Shown one piece after another: positions 25,105 through 33,795 of a stretch of DNA of 64,000 nucleotides. A model generated the notes under the pieces. That model searched no databases. It was not told the origin of the DNA and saw only the letters and a program-made list of their open reading frames with translations. How positions within the stretch are numbered: position 1 is the first letter of the stretch; every line of letters begins with the position of its first letter. Source of the DNA: Mumia sp. Pv4-285 (GTDB taxonomy: Bacteria; Actinomycetota; Actinomycetes; Propionibacteriales; Nocardioidaceae); assembly GCF_041320275.1 (NCBI RefSeq), contig NZ_CP162023.1, positions 1,798,001-1,862,000 of the forward strand, written 5' to 3'. The position numbers and the translations under genes are program-made.

Positions 25105-26085
25105 TTGAAGATCGCCGTTTCCGGTTCCATCGCGAACGATCACCTGATGACCTTTGCGGGGCGGTTCTCCGACTCGCTCGTCGTGGACCAGCTCGACAAG
25201 ATCTCGCTCTCCTTCCTCGTCGACGACCTCGAGGTACGCCGTGGGGGGTGCGGTGCGAACATCGCCTTCGGCCTCGCAGCGCTGGGGGAGGAGCCGATCC
25301 TGATCGGCGCCGTCGGTGAGGACTTCGACGACTACCGCTCCTGGCTGGAGCGTCACGGGGTCGACTGCTCCGGCGTCCGCGTCTCCGAGAGCAGGCACAC
25401 GGCACGCTTCGTGTGCACCACCGACGCCTCGCAGGCCCAGATCGCGACCTTCTACGCCGGCGCGATGGCCGAGGCGCGCGAGATCGAGCTCAAGCCCATC
25501 TTCGACCGCGTCGGCGGCTGGGACATCGTGCTCATCGGCCCGGACGACCCCGAGGGCATGGTCCGGCACACCGAGGAGAGCCGGGCCCGCGGCTACCGCT
25601 TCGCCGCCGATCCCTCGCAGCAGCTCGCGTTCGCCGACGGCACGCTCATCCGGAGCCTCATCGACGGCGCCGCGTACCTGTTCAGCAACGAGTACGAGGC
25701 GGCGCTGACCGAGAAGAAGACCGGCTGGAGCGCCGCCGAGATCCAGGAGAGAGTCGGCACCCGCGTCGTCACGCGCGGCGCCGACGGCGTCACGATCTAC
25801 GAGGCGGACGGGACCCAGACCGACGTCCCCGCGATCGCGGGGATCACCGCCATCGACCCGACCGGCGTGGGCGACGCCTTCCGCGCCGGGTTCCTCGCCG
25901 GTCTCGGCGTCGAGCTCCCGCACGAGCAGTGCGCCCAGCTCGGGTGCACGCTCGCCGCGAGCGTCGTGGAGACCACCGGGACCCAGGAGTACCGCCTCGG
26001 CCGCGACGGCCTGCTCGCGCGCCTCCGAGCCCAGTACGGCGACGCGGCGGCGCGCATCGTAGACGACCGCCTGCCGACCTTCTGA
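25105..26085 (+). CDS. adoK: PfkB-family adenosine kinase-like protein
   Basis: A 326-residue ribokinase-family sugar or nucleoside kinase. It begins KIAVSGSIANDHLMTFAGRFSD, includes GGCGANIAFGLAALGEEPILIGAVGEDF as the PfkB signature, and carries the active-site motif DPTGVGDAFRAGFLAG with the catalytic aspartate. The TTG at 25105 has GAGGAG 4-5 bases upstream and begins at the family start. The corresponding mycobacterial gene Rv2202c, recalled from the same neighbourhood, is an adenosine kinase. The specificity (adenosine, ribose or another sugar) cannot be read from the motifs alone. It precedes the cytochrome oxidase operon but has its own start signals. Confidence 0.9.
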   Translation: MKIAVSGSIANDHLMTFAGRFSDSLVVDQLDKISLSFLVDDLEVRRGGCGANIAFGLAALGEEPILIGAVGEDFDDYRSWLERHGVDCSGVRVSESRHTARFVCTTDASQAQIATFYAGAMAEAREIELKPIFDRVGGWDIVLIGPDDPEGMVRHTEESRARGYRFAADPSQQLAFADGTLIRSLIDGAAYLFSNEYEAALTEKKTGWSAAEIQERVGTRVVTRGADGVTIYEADGTQTDVPAIAGITAIDPTGVGDAFRAGFLAGLGVELPHEQCAQLGCTLAASVVETTGTQEYRLGRDGLLARLRAQYGDAAARIVDDRLPTF

Positions 26086-26122
26086 AAGGGGACCTCCGCC
26101 GGTCCGAGCAGACACTCTGGAG

Positions 26123-26128
26123 TAGGGT
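26123..26128 (+). promoter_or_regulatory. -10 TAGGGT for ctaC operon
   Basis: TAGGGT would place the transcription start near 26135 and create an 84-base leader before the ctaC GTG. Confidence 0.5.
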
Positions 26129-26135
26129 GCTGCTG

Positions 26136-26201
26136 TTCGCAGTGAGGACGCCTGCCGTCGCGAACGGCGACGCTGGCGCACTGCGAATCTGAGTCGATTC
26201 G
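26136..26201 (+). promoter_or_regulatory. Structured RNA leader of ctaC
   Basis: A long hairpin can form at the mRNA 5' end: TTCGCAGTG (26136-26144) with CACTGCGAA (26179-26187), CGCC (26149-26152) with GGCG (26175-26178), and CGTCGC (26156-26161) with GCGACG (26167-26172). A second stem, CGAATC (26184-26189) with GATTCG (26196-26201), overlaps the first by four bases, so the two cannot both be complete. GAAAGG at 26207-26212 is the likely ribosome-binding site. Confidence 0.5.
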
Positions 26202-26218
26202 AGCCAGAAAGGCGCCTG

Positions 26219-27133
26219 GTGGGTCTGGAACTCTTCGCGCGCGGTGAGCGAGCACAAGACGAGCGTCGTCGACCTGTCCGGTCGAAGGCTCTCGCGCTCG
26301 GATCCGCCGTCGCTGCGATCGTGCTGCTGAGTGGTTGCTCCGAGGACGCCGACAGCCAGTGGCAGCGCCTGGCGCTGCCCGTCGGCTCGACCGACCGCAC
26401 CGAGTCGATGTTCGTGCTCTGGGTCGCGGCCTGGATCGCGTGCGCCGTCGTCCTCGTGCTGGTCCTGGGGCTGATGTTCTGGGCGATGGTGCGCTATCGC
26501 CGGCGCCCGGGCAACGAGGTCCCGACGCAGCTGCGCTACCACCTGCCGCTCGAGGTGCTCTACACGGTCGCTCCCGTCATCATCGTCGCGATCTTCTTCG
26601 CGCAGACGGTGATCGCCCAGAACGACATGCTCGAGAAGGTCGACGACCCCGACCACACGGTCACGGTCGTCGGCAGCAAGTGGCAGTTCACGTTCAACTA
26701 CCTGGACGAGGAAGCCACCGGCGGCGAGGACGTCTTCGACTTCGGCGACACCTCTGACCCGACCGAGCTCTGGCTCCCGGTCGACGAGTCGGTGAGGTTC
26801 GACCTCGTCTCGCCCGACGTCATCCACTCGTTCTGGATCCCGGAGTTCTACTTCAAGCAGGACATCATCCCGGGCAAGACGAACTCCTTCGACGTCACTC
26901 CGACGCGTGAGGGCGTGTTCACGGGACGTTGCGCCGAGCTGTGCGGGCTCTACCACACGCGCATGATCTTCAAGGTGCACGTCGTCTCGCGCGACGAGTA
27001 CGACGCTCACCTCCAGAAGCTGCAGGCCGCCGGGCAGATCGGTACGCCCGAGGGCGCCGAGGCGGCGAGCCGGATCGCCGGTCTCGCCGAGGCGGAGCAG
27101 GCAGCGAACGAAGAGAACGGAGAGCAGGAGTGA
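26219..27133 (+). CDS. ctaC: Cytochrome c oxidase subunit II (lipoprotein)
   Basis: A 304-residue subunit II of the aa3-type oxidase. Residues 1-41 are a lipoprotein signal peptide with basic RRPVRSK, hydrophobic [14 protein letters not shown], and lipobox LSGC. Two transmembrane segments follow ([27 protein letters not shown] and [17 protein letters not shown]). The soluble cupredoxin domain holds the CuA site: [11 protein letters not shown] with the first histidine, then [14 protein letters not shown] with C-x3-C-x3-H-x2-M. CuA accepts electrons from cytochrome c or the c-type domain of QcrC. The GTG start at 26219 has GAAAGG upstream. It overlaps ctaD by 4 bases. Confidence 0.97.
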   Translation: MGLELFARGERAQDERRRPVRSKALALGSAVAAIVLLSGCSEDADSQWQRLALPVGSTDRTESMFVLWVAAWIACAVVLVLVLGLMFWAMVRYRRRPGNEVPTQLRYHLPLEVLYTVAPVIIVAIFFAQTVIAQNDMLEKVDDPDHTVTVVGSKWQFTFNYLDEEATGGEDVFDFGDTSDPTELWLPVDESVRFDLVSPDVIHSFWIPEFYFKQDIIPGKTNSFDVTPTREGVFTGRCAELCGLYHTRMIFKVHVVSRDEYDAHLQKLQAAGQIGTPEGAEAASRIAGLAEAEQAANEENGEQE

Positions 27134-28887
27134 CCGCGGCGTCAGAACCACTGAGCGCGAGCATGCAGCGCCGGCCGCTGGGCAAGCGTGTCGTCGGGCT
27201 GCTGACGACGACCGATCACAAGCAGATCGGCACGATGTACCTCGTGTCGTCGTTCGTGTTCTTCCTGATCGGCGGCATCCTGGCCCTGCTGATCCGCGGC
27301 GAGCTCGCCGCGCCGGGCACTCAGATCGTCGACGAAGAGACTTACAACCAGCTCTTCACGATGCACGGCACGATCATGCTGCTGATGTTCGCGACCCCGC
27401 TGTTCGTCGGGTTCGCCAACTGGATCATGCCGCTGCAGATCGGGTCGCCCGACGTCGCGTTCCCGCGCCTCAACATGTTCAGCTTCTGGCTGTTCCTGTT
27501 CGGCAGCTCGATCGCGGTCGCCGGATTCTTCGTCCCCGGCGGAGCGGCGAGCTTCGGCTGGTTCGCCTACGCCCCGCTCTCCGACGCCGTGAACTCGCCG
27601 GGAGTCGGCGGAGACATGTGGGTGCTCGGCCTGTACATGTCAGGTCTGGGCACGATCCTCGGTGCCGTCAACTTCGTGACGACCATCTTCACGATGCGCG
27701 CGCCCGGCATGACCATGTTCCGGATGCCGATCTTCACCTGGAACATCCTGGTCACCAGCCTCCTGGTGCTGATCGCGTTCCCGATCCTCGCGGCGGCGCT
27801 CCTCGCGCTCTTCGCCGATCGGCAGCTCGGCGCCCACGTCTTCGATGCGGCGACAGGCGGACCGGTGCTCTGGCAGCACCTGTTCTGGTTCTTCGGGCAT
27901 CCCGAGGTCTATATCATCGCCCTACCCTTCTTCGGCATCGTCAGCGAGATCCTGCCGGTCTTCAGCCGCAAGCCGATCTTCGGCTACATCGGCCTGGTGG
28001 CGGCGACGCTGACGATCGCGGCGCTGTCGGTCGCGGTGTGGGCCCACCACATGTTCGTCACGGGGGCGGTCGACCTCGCGTTCTTCTCGTTCATGACGTT
28101 CCTGATCGCCGTCCCGACGGGCGTGAAGTTCTTCAACTGGATCGGCACCCTGTGGGGCGGCTCGATCAGCTTCGACACTCCGCTGGTGTTCTCGCTCGGC
28201 TTCCTCACGACGTTCCTCTTCGGTGGTCTGACCGGCGTCATCCTGGCGTCGCCGGCGCTGGACTTCCAGCTGTCCGACTCCTACTTCGTCGTCGCCCACT
28301 TCCACTACGTGGTCTTCGGCACGGTCGTGTTCGCGATGTTCGCCGGGTTCTACTTCTGGTGGCCGAAGTGGACCGGGCACATGCTCAACGAGCGTCTCGG
28401 CAAGATCCACTTCTGGCTGCTGTTCATCGGCTTCCACCTCACGTTCCTCGTCCAGCACTGGCTGGGCGTCGAGGGCATGCCGCGTCGTTACGCCGACTAC
28501 TCGCCGGCCGACGGCTTCACCGTGCTCAACCAGGTGTCGACGATCGGCGCGATCGTGCTGGCCGTCTCGACGCTGCCGTTCTTCTACAACGTGTGGACCT
28601 CGCGCAACAACCCGCAGGTCGGCGTCGACGATCCGTGGGGCTGGGGCCGTTCGCTCGAGTGGGCCACGTCCAGCCCGCCGCCGCGGCACAACTTCACGTC
28701 GCTCCCGCGGATCCGTTCCGAGAGCCCTGCCTTCGACCTTCACCACCCCGAGCTCTCGCTGCTCGAGCACGTCGACAACGAGGGCCTCGGTGACGACGGC
28801 AAGTTCGCCGACGCCCCGAACCTGTCGGGCCACGAAGAGGCGTTGAGCGAGCAGATCTCCAAGGACAAGGAAGGTGAGACCCCGTGA
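27130..28887 (+). CDS. ctaD: Cytochrome c oxidase subunit I
   Basis: A 585-residue heme-copper oxidase subunit I that reduces oxygen and pumps protons across the cytoplasmic membrane. Visible are twelve or so transmembrane helices, [10 protein letters not shown] with a heme a ligand histidine, [10 protein letters not shown], which carries the CuB histidine and the cross-linked tyrosine, WAHHMFVTG with two CuB histidines, and VVAHFHYVV with the last two heme histidines. The GTG at 27130 overlaps the ctaC TGA as GTGA, so the translational start is fixed by context. The ctaC-ctaD-ctaF order is tightly coupled. In mycobacteria ctaD is at a different locus. Confidence 0.97.
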   Translation: MTAASEPLSASMQRRPLGKRVVGLLTTTDHKQIGTMYLVSSFVFFLIGGILALLIRGELAAPGTQIVDEETYNQLFTMHGTIMLLMFATPLFVGFANWIMPLQIGSPDVAFPRLNMFSFWLFLFGSSIAVAGFFVPGGAASFGWFAYAPLSDAVNSPGVGGDMWVLGLYMSGLGTILGAVNFVTTIFTMRAPGMTMFRMPIFTWNILVTSLLVLIAFPILAAALLALFADRQLGAHVFDAATGGPVLWQHLFWFFGHPEVYIIALPFFGIVSEILPVFSRKPIFGYIGLVAATLTIAALSVAVWAHHMFVTGAVDLAFFSFMTFLIAVPTGVKFFNWIGTLWGGSISFDTPLVFSLGFLTTFLFGGLTGVILASPALDFQLSDSYFVVAHFHYVVFGTVVFAMFAGFYFWWPKWTGHMLNERLGKIHFWLLFIGFHLTFLVQHWLGVEGMPRRYADYSPADGFTVLNQVSTIGAIVLAVSTLPFFYNVWTSRNNPQVGVDDPWGWGRSLEWATSSPPPRHNFTSLPRIRSESPAFDLHHPELSLLEHVDNEGLGDDGKFADAPNLSGHEEALSEQISKDKEGETP

Positions 28888-29279
28888 AGACAGAGGCGTG
28901 GATCATCGCGTCCGTATCGGTCTTCCTCGTGATCGTGACGCCGATCTACTGGATCGCGTCCGGAGATCCGACGGGCACCACCGCTCTGGTGATGGCGGCT
29001 CTGCTGGGTCTGCTGCTGACCTTCTTCCTCGCGGTCGTCGCCAAGCAGATCCCGGCGCGTCTCGAGGACCGTGACGACGCCGAGATCGCCGAGGGCGCCG
29101 GCGAGTACGGCTTCTACCCGCCCTGGAGCTGGTGGCCGCTGTGGGCGGCGCTGGCGATGGCGGCGATGATCATCGGCGCGATCTTCGGCTGGTGGCTCTT
29201 CGCCATCGCAGCCCCGTTCGGTGCCATCGCGCTGTGCGGGTGGGTCTTCGAGTACTACCGAGGGCTCTACGCCCACTGA
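28884..29279 (+). CDS. ctaF: Cytochrome c oxidase subunit IV, actinobacterial CtaF
   Basis: A 131-residue membrane protein with four hydrophobic segments: [39 protein letters not shown], then a cytoplasmic loop with [20 protein letters not shown], and a last segment ending in [14 protein letters not shown]. The final WVFEYYRG-x-x-H is the subunit IV pattern of the actinobacterial aa3 oxidase. The GTG at 28884 overlaps the ctaD stop codon (GTGA), so it is made at a similar rate. Subunit IV has no cofactors; its role is in stability of the complex. A terminator follows. Confidence 0.94.
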   Translation: MKTEAWIIASVSVFLVIVTPIYWIASGDPTGTTALVMAALLGLLLTFFLAVVAKQIPARLEDRDDAEIAEGAGEYGFYPPWSWWPLWAALAMAAMIIGAIFGWWLFAIAAPFGAIALCGWVFEYYRGLYAH

Positions 29280-29293
29280 CACGACCGACGGCA

Positions 29294-29327
29294 AACGGCC
29301 GCCCGAGATGAATCTTGGGCGGCCGTT
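29294..29327 (+). terminator. Terminator after ctaF
   Basis: AACGGCCGCCC (29294-29304) and GGGCGGCCGTT (29317-29327) form a perfect 11-bp stem with a 12-base loop. It ends the ctaCDF unit. Confidence 0.75.
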
Positions 29328-29329
29328 GC

Positions 29330-29335
29330 TAGTCT
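29330..29335 (+). promoter_or_regulatory. -10 TAGTCT for the L,D-transpeptidase gene
   Basis: TAGTCT lies 8 bases before the ATG at 29344, directly after the ctaF terminator. Confidence 0.5.
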
Positions 29336-29343
29336 GGGAACCC

Positions 29344-30600
29344 ATGAGAGCTCTGGGTCGCCCCTTCGCTGGACTCACAGGACGCCGCGCGGTCGGCGTC
29401 CTGCTCTGTGGGCTGCTCGTCAGCGGCTGCAGCGCCGCCGGGGCAGGTGGCGGTGACGAGGGCTCCCAGGGCGCCGACGAGCCAGCTGGCGCGTCGGCGA
29501 CCACCGAGGCCCCGAAACCCGAGACCGTGGTCACGGTCAACGTGGACGACGGTGCTTCCGACGTCCCGGTGGACACGGCGATCAACGTGGGCGCGTCCGG
29601 TGGCAGCATCACCGCGGTGACCGCCCACTACGGCAAGAAGGCCTCTCCCAAGAACACCGTCGAGGGCGATCTGACGCCCGACGGGAGCGCGTGGGTAGCC
29701 CAGGGACTCCTCGAGCCTGGCAAGCGCTACACGGTGGCCGTGAGCACACGTGACGACGACGGCAACGTCGAGACCGCGACCCGCACCTTCCGGACGCAGG
29801 AGCTGGGCCTCGACCAGCAGGCGTACGCCTCGATCGCGCCGATGGACGGCGCGACGGTCGGGGTCGCCATGCCGATCATCGTCCGGTTCGACATCCCGGT
29901 CAGCCGGCGTGCGGAGGTCGAGAAGCGCCTCGCGGTGACCTCGACGCCCAAGGTCGAGGGCACGTGGAGCTGGATCAGCGACTCCGAGGTCCACTACCGA
30001 CCCAAGAAGTACTGGCCCGCCGGCACCAAGGTGAAGGTCCACGCCGGCATCAACGGCGTCCGTACGGCCAAGGGCACCTGGGGTCAGGAGGACCGTGACA
30101 CGTCCTTCTCGATCACCGACCGGGCCGTGACGACCGTGGTCGACGTCTCGCGGCACAAGGCGACCGTCCGGATCAACGGCAAGGTCGCCAAGGTCCTGCC
30201 GGCCACGACCGGCAAGGCGGGCTTCCAGACCCGCAACGGCACCAAGGTCATCATGGAGAAATACCCGTCCAAGCGGATGGATGCGGCGACGACCGGCATC
30301 TCCGAGGGCGACTCCGAGTACTACAACATCGAGAACGTTCGCTACGCGATGCGGGTGACCAACTCCGGCGAGTTCATCCACGCCGCTCCGTGGTCGGTCG
30401 GTTCCCAGGGTGCTGCCAACGTCAGCCACGGCTGCACGGGCCTGAGCACCAGCAACGCCGAGTGGCTCTACAGCGTCTCCCACATCGGTGACCCGGTGAA
30501 GTTCGTGAACTCGCAGCGCAAGGTGCTCGAGCCCCAGAACGGCTGGACCGACTGGAACGTCTCCTACGCCAAGTTCGCGCAAGGCTCCGCCCTCTCCTGA
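29344..30600 (+). CDS. L,D-transpeptidase lipoprotein (YkuD domain, Ig-like domains)
   Basis: A 418-residue exported lipoprotein. A basic N-terminus, the hydrophobic VGVLLCGLLVS and lipobox VSGC (cysteine 29) mark lipid attachment, followed by an acidic linker. Two Ig-like modules (VTVNVDDGASDVPVDTAINV and YASIAPMDGATVGVAMPIIVRFDIPVSR) precede the C-terminal YkuD domain with IHAAPWS and the catalytic SHGCTGLS motif (Ser361 to Ser368; Cys364 nucleophile, His362). These enzymes make 3-3 cross-links in peptidoglycan on the outer face of the membrane. Layout and motifs match mycobacterial LdtA/LdtB-type proteins. It is the first gene after the ctaCDF terminator and has its own leaderless-like promoter. 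Confidence 0.95.
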   Translation: MRALGRPFAGLTGRRAVGVLLCGLLVSGCSAAGAGGGDEGSQGADEPAGASATTEAPKPETVVTVNVDDGASDVPVDTAINVGASGGSITAVTAHYGKKASPKNTVEGDLTPDGSAWVAQGLLEPGKRYTVAVSTRDDDGNVETATRTFRTQELGLDQQAYASIAPMDGATVGVAMPIIVRFDIPVSRRAEVEKRLAVTSTPKVEGTWSWISDSEVHYRPKKYWPAGTKVKVHAGINGVRTAKGTWGQEDRDTSFSITDRAVTTVVDVSRHKATVRINGKVAKVLPATTGKAGFQTRNGTKVIMEKYPSKRMDAATTGISEGDSEYYNIENVRYAMRVTNSGEFIHAAPWSVGSQGAANVSHGCTGLSTSNAEWLYSVSHIGDPVKFVNSQRKVLEPQNGWTDWNVSYAKFAQGSALS

Positions 30601-30607
30601 CCGCGAG

Positions 30608-30840
30608 TCACCACCGGCGCGGAAGAGGGGTCATCCCCAGGACGGCCCGAGCCCGGCGCTCGAACGCGTCGTCCCCGCTGGCGATCAGCAGCCGGCGGTG
30701 TCCCATGTCGAGGTAGCGATCTCGGCCAGCTCGTCGACCACGTGGAACTGTGTGGCGGGTCGTCGTGACGGACGACCCTGGCCCGGGATCAGACCGTCGA
30801 TCGCTGCCAAGGCGTACGCACGCCAGGGGAGACGTGACGC
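30608..30840 (-). pseudogene. Possible frameshifted gene remnant, family unknown
   Basis: On the minus strand, one frame reads WRAYALAAIDGLIPG and FHVVDELAEIA, and stops soon after. A second frame then continues in the same direction with RYLDMGHRRLLIASGDD and FERRARAVLGMTPLP to a stop at 30608. Joined, they give a sensible protein end of about 75 residues, and a single frameshift near 30716 would connect them. I cannot name the family. Because alternative frames in GC-rich DNA often look protein-like, this is weak evidence. Confidence 0.25.
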
Positions 30841-30869
30841 GCAAGCACGGGGCCGCCCGACCACATCCA

Positions 30870-30932
30870 CAGGTGATCCGCGAAACGGCGCAGGTGACTC
30901 GTGGGGCGGCGGGGGTGACTCGCCAAGGGAAA
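30870..30932. repeat. Three-copy 21-bp tandem repeat
   Basis: Units 30870-30890, 30891-30911 and 30912-30932 share GGTGA(T/C)(C/T)CG and a trailing GCGG or AAGG segment. The unit length is a multiple of three and the plus strand reads as a heptad-like Q-V-x-R-x-x-A pattern, but no gene covers it. Confidence 0.65.
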
Positions 30933-30937
30933 CGGAA

Positions 30938-30972
30938 GGCCCCGCACCCCCAACGAACGGGGGAGCGGGGCC
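30938..30972 (-). terminator. Terminator downstream of qcrB
   Basis: GGCCCCGC (30938-30945) pairs with GCGGGGCC (30965-30972), and further C-rich and G-rich bases extend the stem past one A/A mismatch. It starts 18 bases past the qcrB stop codon. Confidence 0.75.
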
Positions 30973-30989
30973 AACGCGTGCCGGAGCTC

Positions 30990-32690
30990 TCAGTGCTGCT
31001 TCGGGACGCCCGTCTCGCTGACGCCGGAGAAGTCGTCCGGGAAGTCGTGCGGCGGGTAGACGTCGTCGTGGAAGTGGTGAGCGGCGTCGTCCACCTCGGT
31101 GCGCGTCGGCTTGTCGACGTCGTGGGCGTAGAAGAACCGCCGCGCCCAGGCCCGCAGACGTGCCTTGCGGCCCTCCGGGTTGGCGACGCCGTTCTCGTCC
31201 TCGGCCACCGGAGCTGTGAGCTCGGGCACCCGGGCATGTGCCGTCAACGTGTACGCGGCCGACTGCGGCAGCGGCGCGTGCGCCTCCGCGTACGAGCCGT
31301 CCGCCGAGCGGACGATGATGCCGGTCTCGTAGCCGTGGAGCACCGCGTCGTTGTCCTTGCGCTGCAGGCTGATGCAGATGCGGCGCGTGACGATGAAGGC
31401 GATCACGGGCCCGACGAACACCAGCACCCGCGCCATCCAGGTGATCGTGAAGATGTCCAGGTTGAACTTCAACGCGATGATGTCGTTGCCGCCCGCGATC
31501 CAGCAGACGCCGTAGAACGTCATGCCGGCGACGCCGAACGCCGTACGGGTCGGGGCGTTGCGCGGACGCTGGAGGAGGTGGTGCTCTTCCTTGTCGCCCG
31601 ACACCCACGACTCGAAGAACGGCCAGATCGCCAGCACCGTGAACAGGATGCCCATGAGGAGCACGGCCGGGATGAAGACGTTCAGGGAGAAGGTCTGGGG
31701 GCCTACCGTGAACTCCCAGTTCGGCATGATGCGGACCGCGCCCTCGATCCAGCCCATGTACCAGTCGGGCTGAGAGCCCGCGGTGACCTCGGACGGGTTG
31801 TAGGGGCCGTACGTCCAGATCGGGTTGATCTGGAGCGTCGCCGCCATCACCGTGGTGAAGCCGAAGACGACGAAGAAGAAGCCGCCGGCCTTCGCCGCGT
31901 AGACGGGGAGCATCGGGTAGCCGACGACGTTCTTCTCGGTGCGTCCGGGCCCAGGCCACTGCGTGTGCTTGTGGTAGACGAGCAGCACCATGTGGGCCGC
32001 GATCAGACCCAGCAGCAGGCCTGGTAGCAGGAAGATGTGCGCCATGTAGAGGCGGGCGATGATCAGCTCACCCGGGAACTCGCCGCCGAAGACGAAGAAC
32101 TCGATGTAGGTGCCGACCACCGGGATCGACCGGATCAGGCCGTCGACGAAGCGGAGACCCGTGCCGGACAGGAGGTCGTCCGGCAGCGAGTAGCCGGCGA
32201 AGCCCTCGATCAGGCCGATCGCGAACAGACCGATGCCGATGAGCCAGTTGAGCTCGCGGGGCTTGCGGTACGCGCCGGTGAAGAAGACGCGGAGCATGTG
32301 GGCGATGATCGCCGCCATGAAGAGCGCCGCGGCCCAGTGGTGGATCTGGCGGACGAGCAGACCGCCCCGGATGTCGAACGAGATGTTGAGCGTCGAGGCG
32401 TAGGCCTGCGACATCTCGAGCCCGCGCATCGGGTCGTACGAACCGGTGTAGGGCACCTCGGCCATGCTCGGCTGGAACCAGAACGTCAGGAACGTCCCGG
32501 TGAGCAGGAGCACGACGAAGCTCCACAGCGCGATCTCGCCGAGGAGGAAGGACCAGTGGTCGGGGAACACCTTGCGGATGTTCTTGCGCACCAGGCCGGC
32601 GAGGCCGATGCGGTCGTCGAGCCACCCGACGGGACCGGCGGCCTTCTGGCCGACGCCGGTGTCCTTGAGCGGCGTTGAGGTGGTGCTCAT
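30990..32690 (-). CDS. qcrB: Cytochrome bc1 complex cytochrome b subunit
   Basis: A 566-residue membrane protein with about eight transmembrane helices that holds the two b hemes and the quinone sites. Helix B has QIHHWAAALFMAAIIAHMLRVF with the first pair of heme ligands; a second histidine pair is HIFLLPGLLLGLIAAHMVLL; the PEWY-like quinone-site motif appears as PDWYMGW. A long C-terminal cytoplasmic extension of about 120 residues, with acidic and histidine-rich end HHFHDDVYPPHD, is common in actinobacteria. The ATG at 32690 lies 4 bases after the qcrA stop codon. It is the last gene of qcrC-qcrA-qcrB, the menaquinol:cytochrome c oxidoreductase that forms a supercomplex with the aa3 oxidase. 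Confidence 0.96.
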   Translation of the reverse strand: MSTTSTPLKDTGVGQKAAGPVGWLDDRIGLAGLVRKNIRKVFPDHWSFLLGEIALWSFVVLLLTGTFLTFWFQPSMAEVPYTGSYDPMRGLEMSQAYASTLNISFDIRGGLLVRQIHHWAAALFMAAIIAHMLRVFFTGAYRKPRELNWLIGIGLFAIGLIEGFAGYSLPDDLLSGTGLRFVDGLIRSIPVVGTYIEFFVFGGEFPGELIIARLYMAHIFLLPGLLLGLIAAHMVLLVYHKHTQWPGPGRTEKNVVGYPMLPVYAAKAGGFFFVVFGFTTVMAATLQINPIWTYGPYNPSEVTAGSQPDWYMGWIEGAVRIMPNWEFTVGPQTFSLNVFIPAVLLMGILFTVLAIWPFFESWVSGDKEEHHLLQRPRNAPTRTAFGVAGMTFYGVCWIAGGNDIIALKFNLDIFTITWMARVLVFVGPVIAFIVTRRICISLQRKDNDAVLHGYETGIIVRSADGSYAEAHAPLPQSAAYTLTAHARVPELTAPVAEDENGVANPEGRKARLRAWARRFFYAHDVDKPTRTEVDDAAHHFHDDVYPPHDFPDDFSGVSETGVPKQH

Positions 32691-32694
32691 GGTG

Positions 32695-33795
32695 TCAGTC
32701 ACGGTTCTGGTGCACCTCAGGGAAGCTCGGGCCGACCGGCTCACGGAAGTCACTGGTGGCGATCAGGTAGCCGTCCTCGTCCAGTGCGAGCGGGAGCTGC
32801 GGCAGCGGACGGTGGCCGGGGCCGAAGATGACCTTGCCGCCGTCGGCGAGGTCGTACGTGGTCTGGTGGCACGGGCAGAGCAGATGATGGGTCTGCTGCT
32901 CCCAGAGGCTGATCGGGCAGCCCACGTGCGTGCAGATCTTGGAGTAGACCATGATCCCGTCGACATCCCAGTTGGACTGGCCCTTGCGGGGCGTGATGTC
33001 GTCGGGACGGATGCGGACCACGATGACCGAGGCCTTCGCCTTGGCCTGGAGAAGCTCCGTGCCGTGGAACACCGCATGGCCGTGGCTGTCGGTCTCGAAG
33101 AACACCGACGGCTGTGCGTTGACCAGCTGTCCGACCTCGATCTCCCCGGGGCGGAGCGGGGTGCCGGAGACGTCGTTGACCACGCGCATCCCCTTGCGCC
33201 ACACCGTGTTGAACGGCTTGTCCCCGGGAAGGGGACCGAGGTCGCGCAGCATCACGATCGCCGGCAGCCCGAGGAAGGCGACGGCGCCGATGAGCGAGTT
33301 GCGGATCAGAGGACGGCGTCCGAAGCCGGACTCGTCGACGCCCGCGTCCATCGCCTCGAGGGCAGCTACCCGGTCCTCGTCGGACGAGCGCGCCGGGTGG
33401 CGCATCTCGATGACCTCGTGGTCGGCCATGAGCTTCTTGGCCCACTGGATGGCTCCGATGCCGATGAGGAAGAGCGCTCCGCCGAGCGTCATCCCGAGGG
33501 CCAGGTTCAGGGAGAACCAGCCGAAGATCTCGGCGTCCTTGGGAACGGTGAAGTAGGCCACGCAGAAACCGACCGCCAGCACGATCGCGGCGGTGAACAT
33601 GCCGGCGACCTGCCGCTCGGCGCGCTTCTCGAGCTTGGGGTCCACGTCGGTCGGGCGCGGGAGGTGCTCGGGCAGCCCCGGGTTGTCGATCGGCTCCGCG
33701 GGCTCGACGTCGTGGCCCGTCCGCGCAACGATCTCGTCGTGCGTCGGATGGGCGTGGTCGCCCGTCGGCTGCTCGTCGTGGAATTCGGAGCTCAT
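32695..33795 (-). CDS. qcrA: Cytochrome bc1 complex Rieske iron-sulfur subunit
   Basis: A 366-residue membrane-anchored Rieske protein. An acidic, histidine-rich N-terminal tail precedes three transmembrane segments: FTAAIVLAVGFCVAYFTV, LNLALGMTLGGALFLIGIGAI and SLIGAVAFLGLPAIVML. The soluble domain on the outer side has the 2Fe-2S ligands in CTHVGCPISLW and CPCHQTTYDL. The three-helix anchor is typical of actinobacteria, where other bacteria have one. The gene overlaps qcrC by 4 bases (ATGA), so it is translationally coupled. It passes electrons from menaquinol to the c hemes of QcrC. Confidence 0.96.
   Translation of the reverse strand: MSSEFHDEQPTGDHAHPTHDEIVARTGHDVEPAEPIDNPGLPEHLPRPTDVDPKLEKRAERQVAGMFTAAIVLAVGFCVAYFTVPKDAEIFGWFSLNLALGMTLGGALFLIGIGAIQWAKKLMADHEVIEMRHPARSSDEDRVAALEAMDAGVDESGFGRRPLIRNSLIGAVAFLGLPAIVMLRDLGPLPGDKPFNTVWRKGMRVVNDVSGTPLRPGEIEVGQLVNAQPSVFFETDSHGHAVFHGTELLQAKAKASVIVVRIRPDDITPRKGQSNWDVDGIMVYSKICTHVGCPISLWEQQTHHLLCPCHQTTYDLADGGKVIFGPGHRPLPQLPLALDEDGYLIATSDFREPVGPSFPEVHQNRD

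Larger units (their letters stand above)
30601..30989. other. Gene-free stretch with tandem repeat, terminator and possible gene remnant
   Basis: The 389 bases between the L,D-transpeptidase and the end of qcrB hold no full-length gene. They contain a 3 x 21-bp tandem repeat (30870-30932), the qcrB terminator (30938-30972), and two short minus-strand protein-like fragments (30608-30840), described separately. Confidence 0.6.

Noticed and set aside
30750-32027. Plus-strand frame that includes the 21-bp repeats as a heptad protein
   Set aside because: Most of it is opposite qcrB and it crosses the qcrB terminator; the heptad look follows from the repeat unit being 21 bases long.
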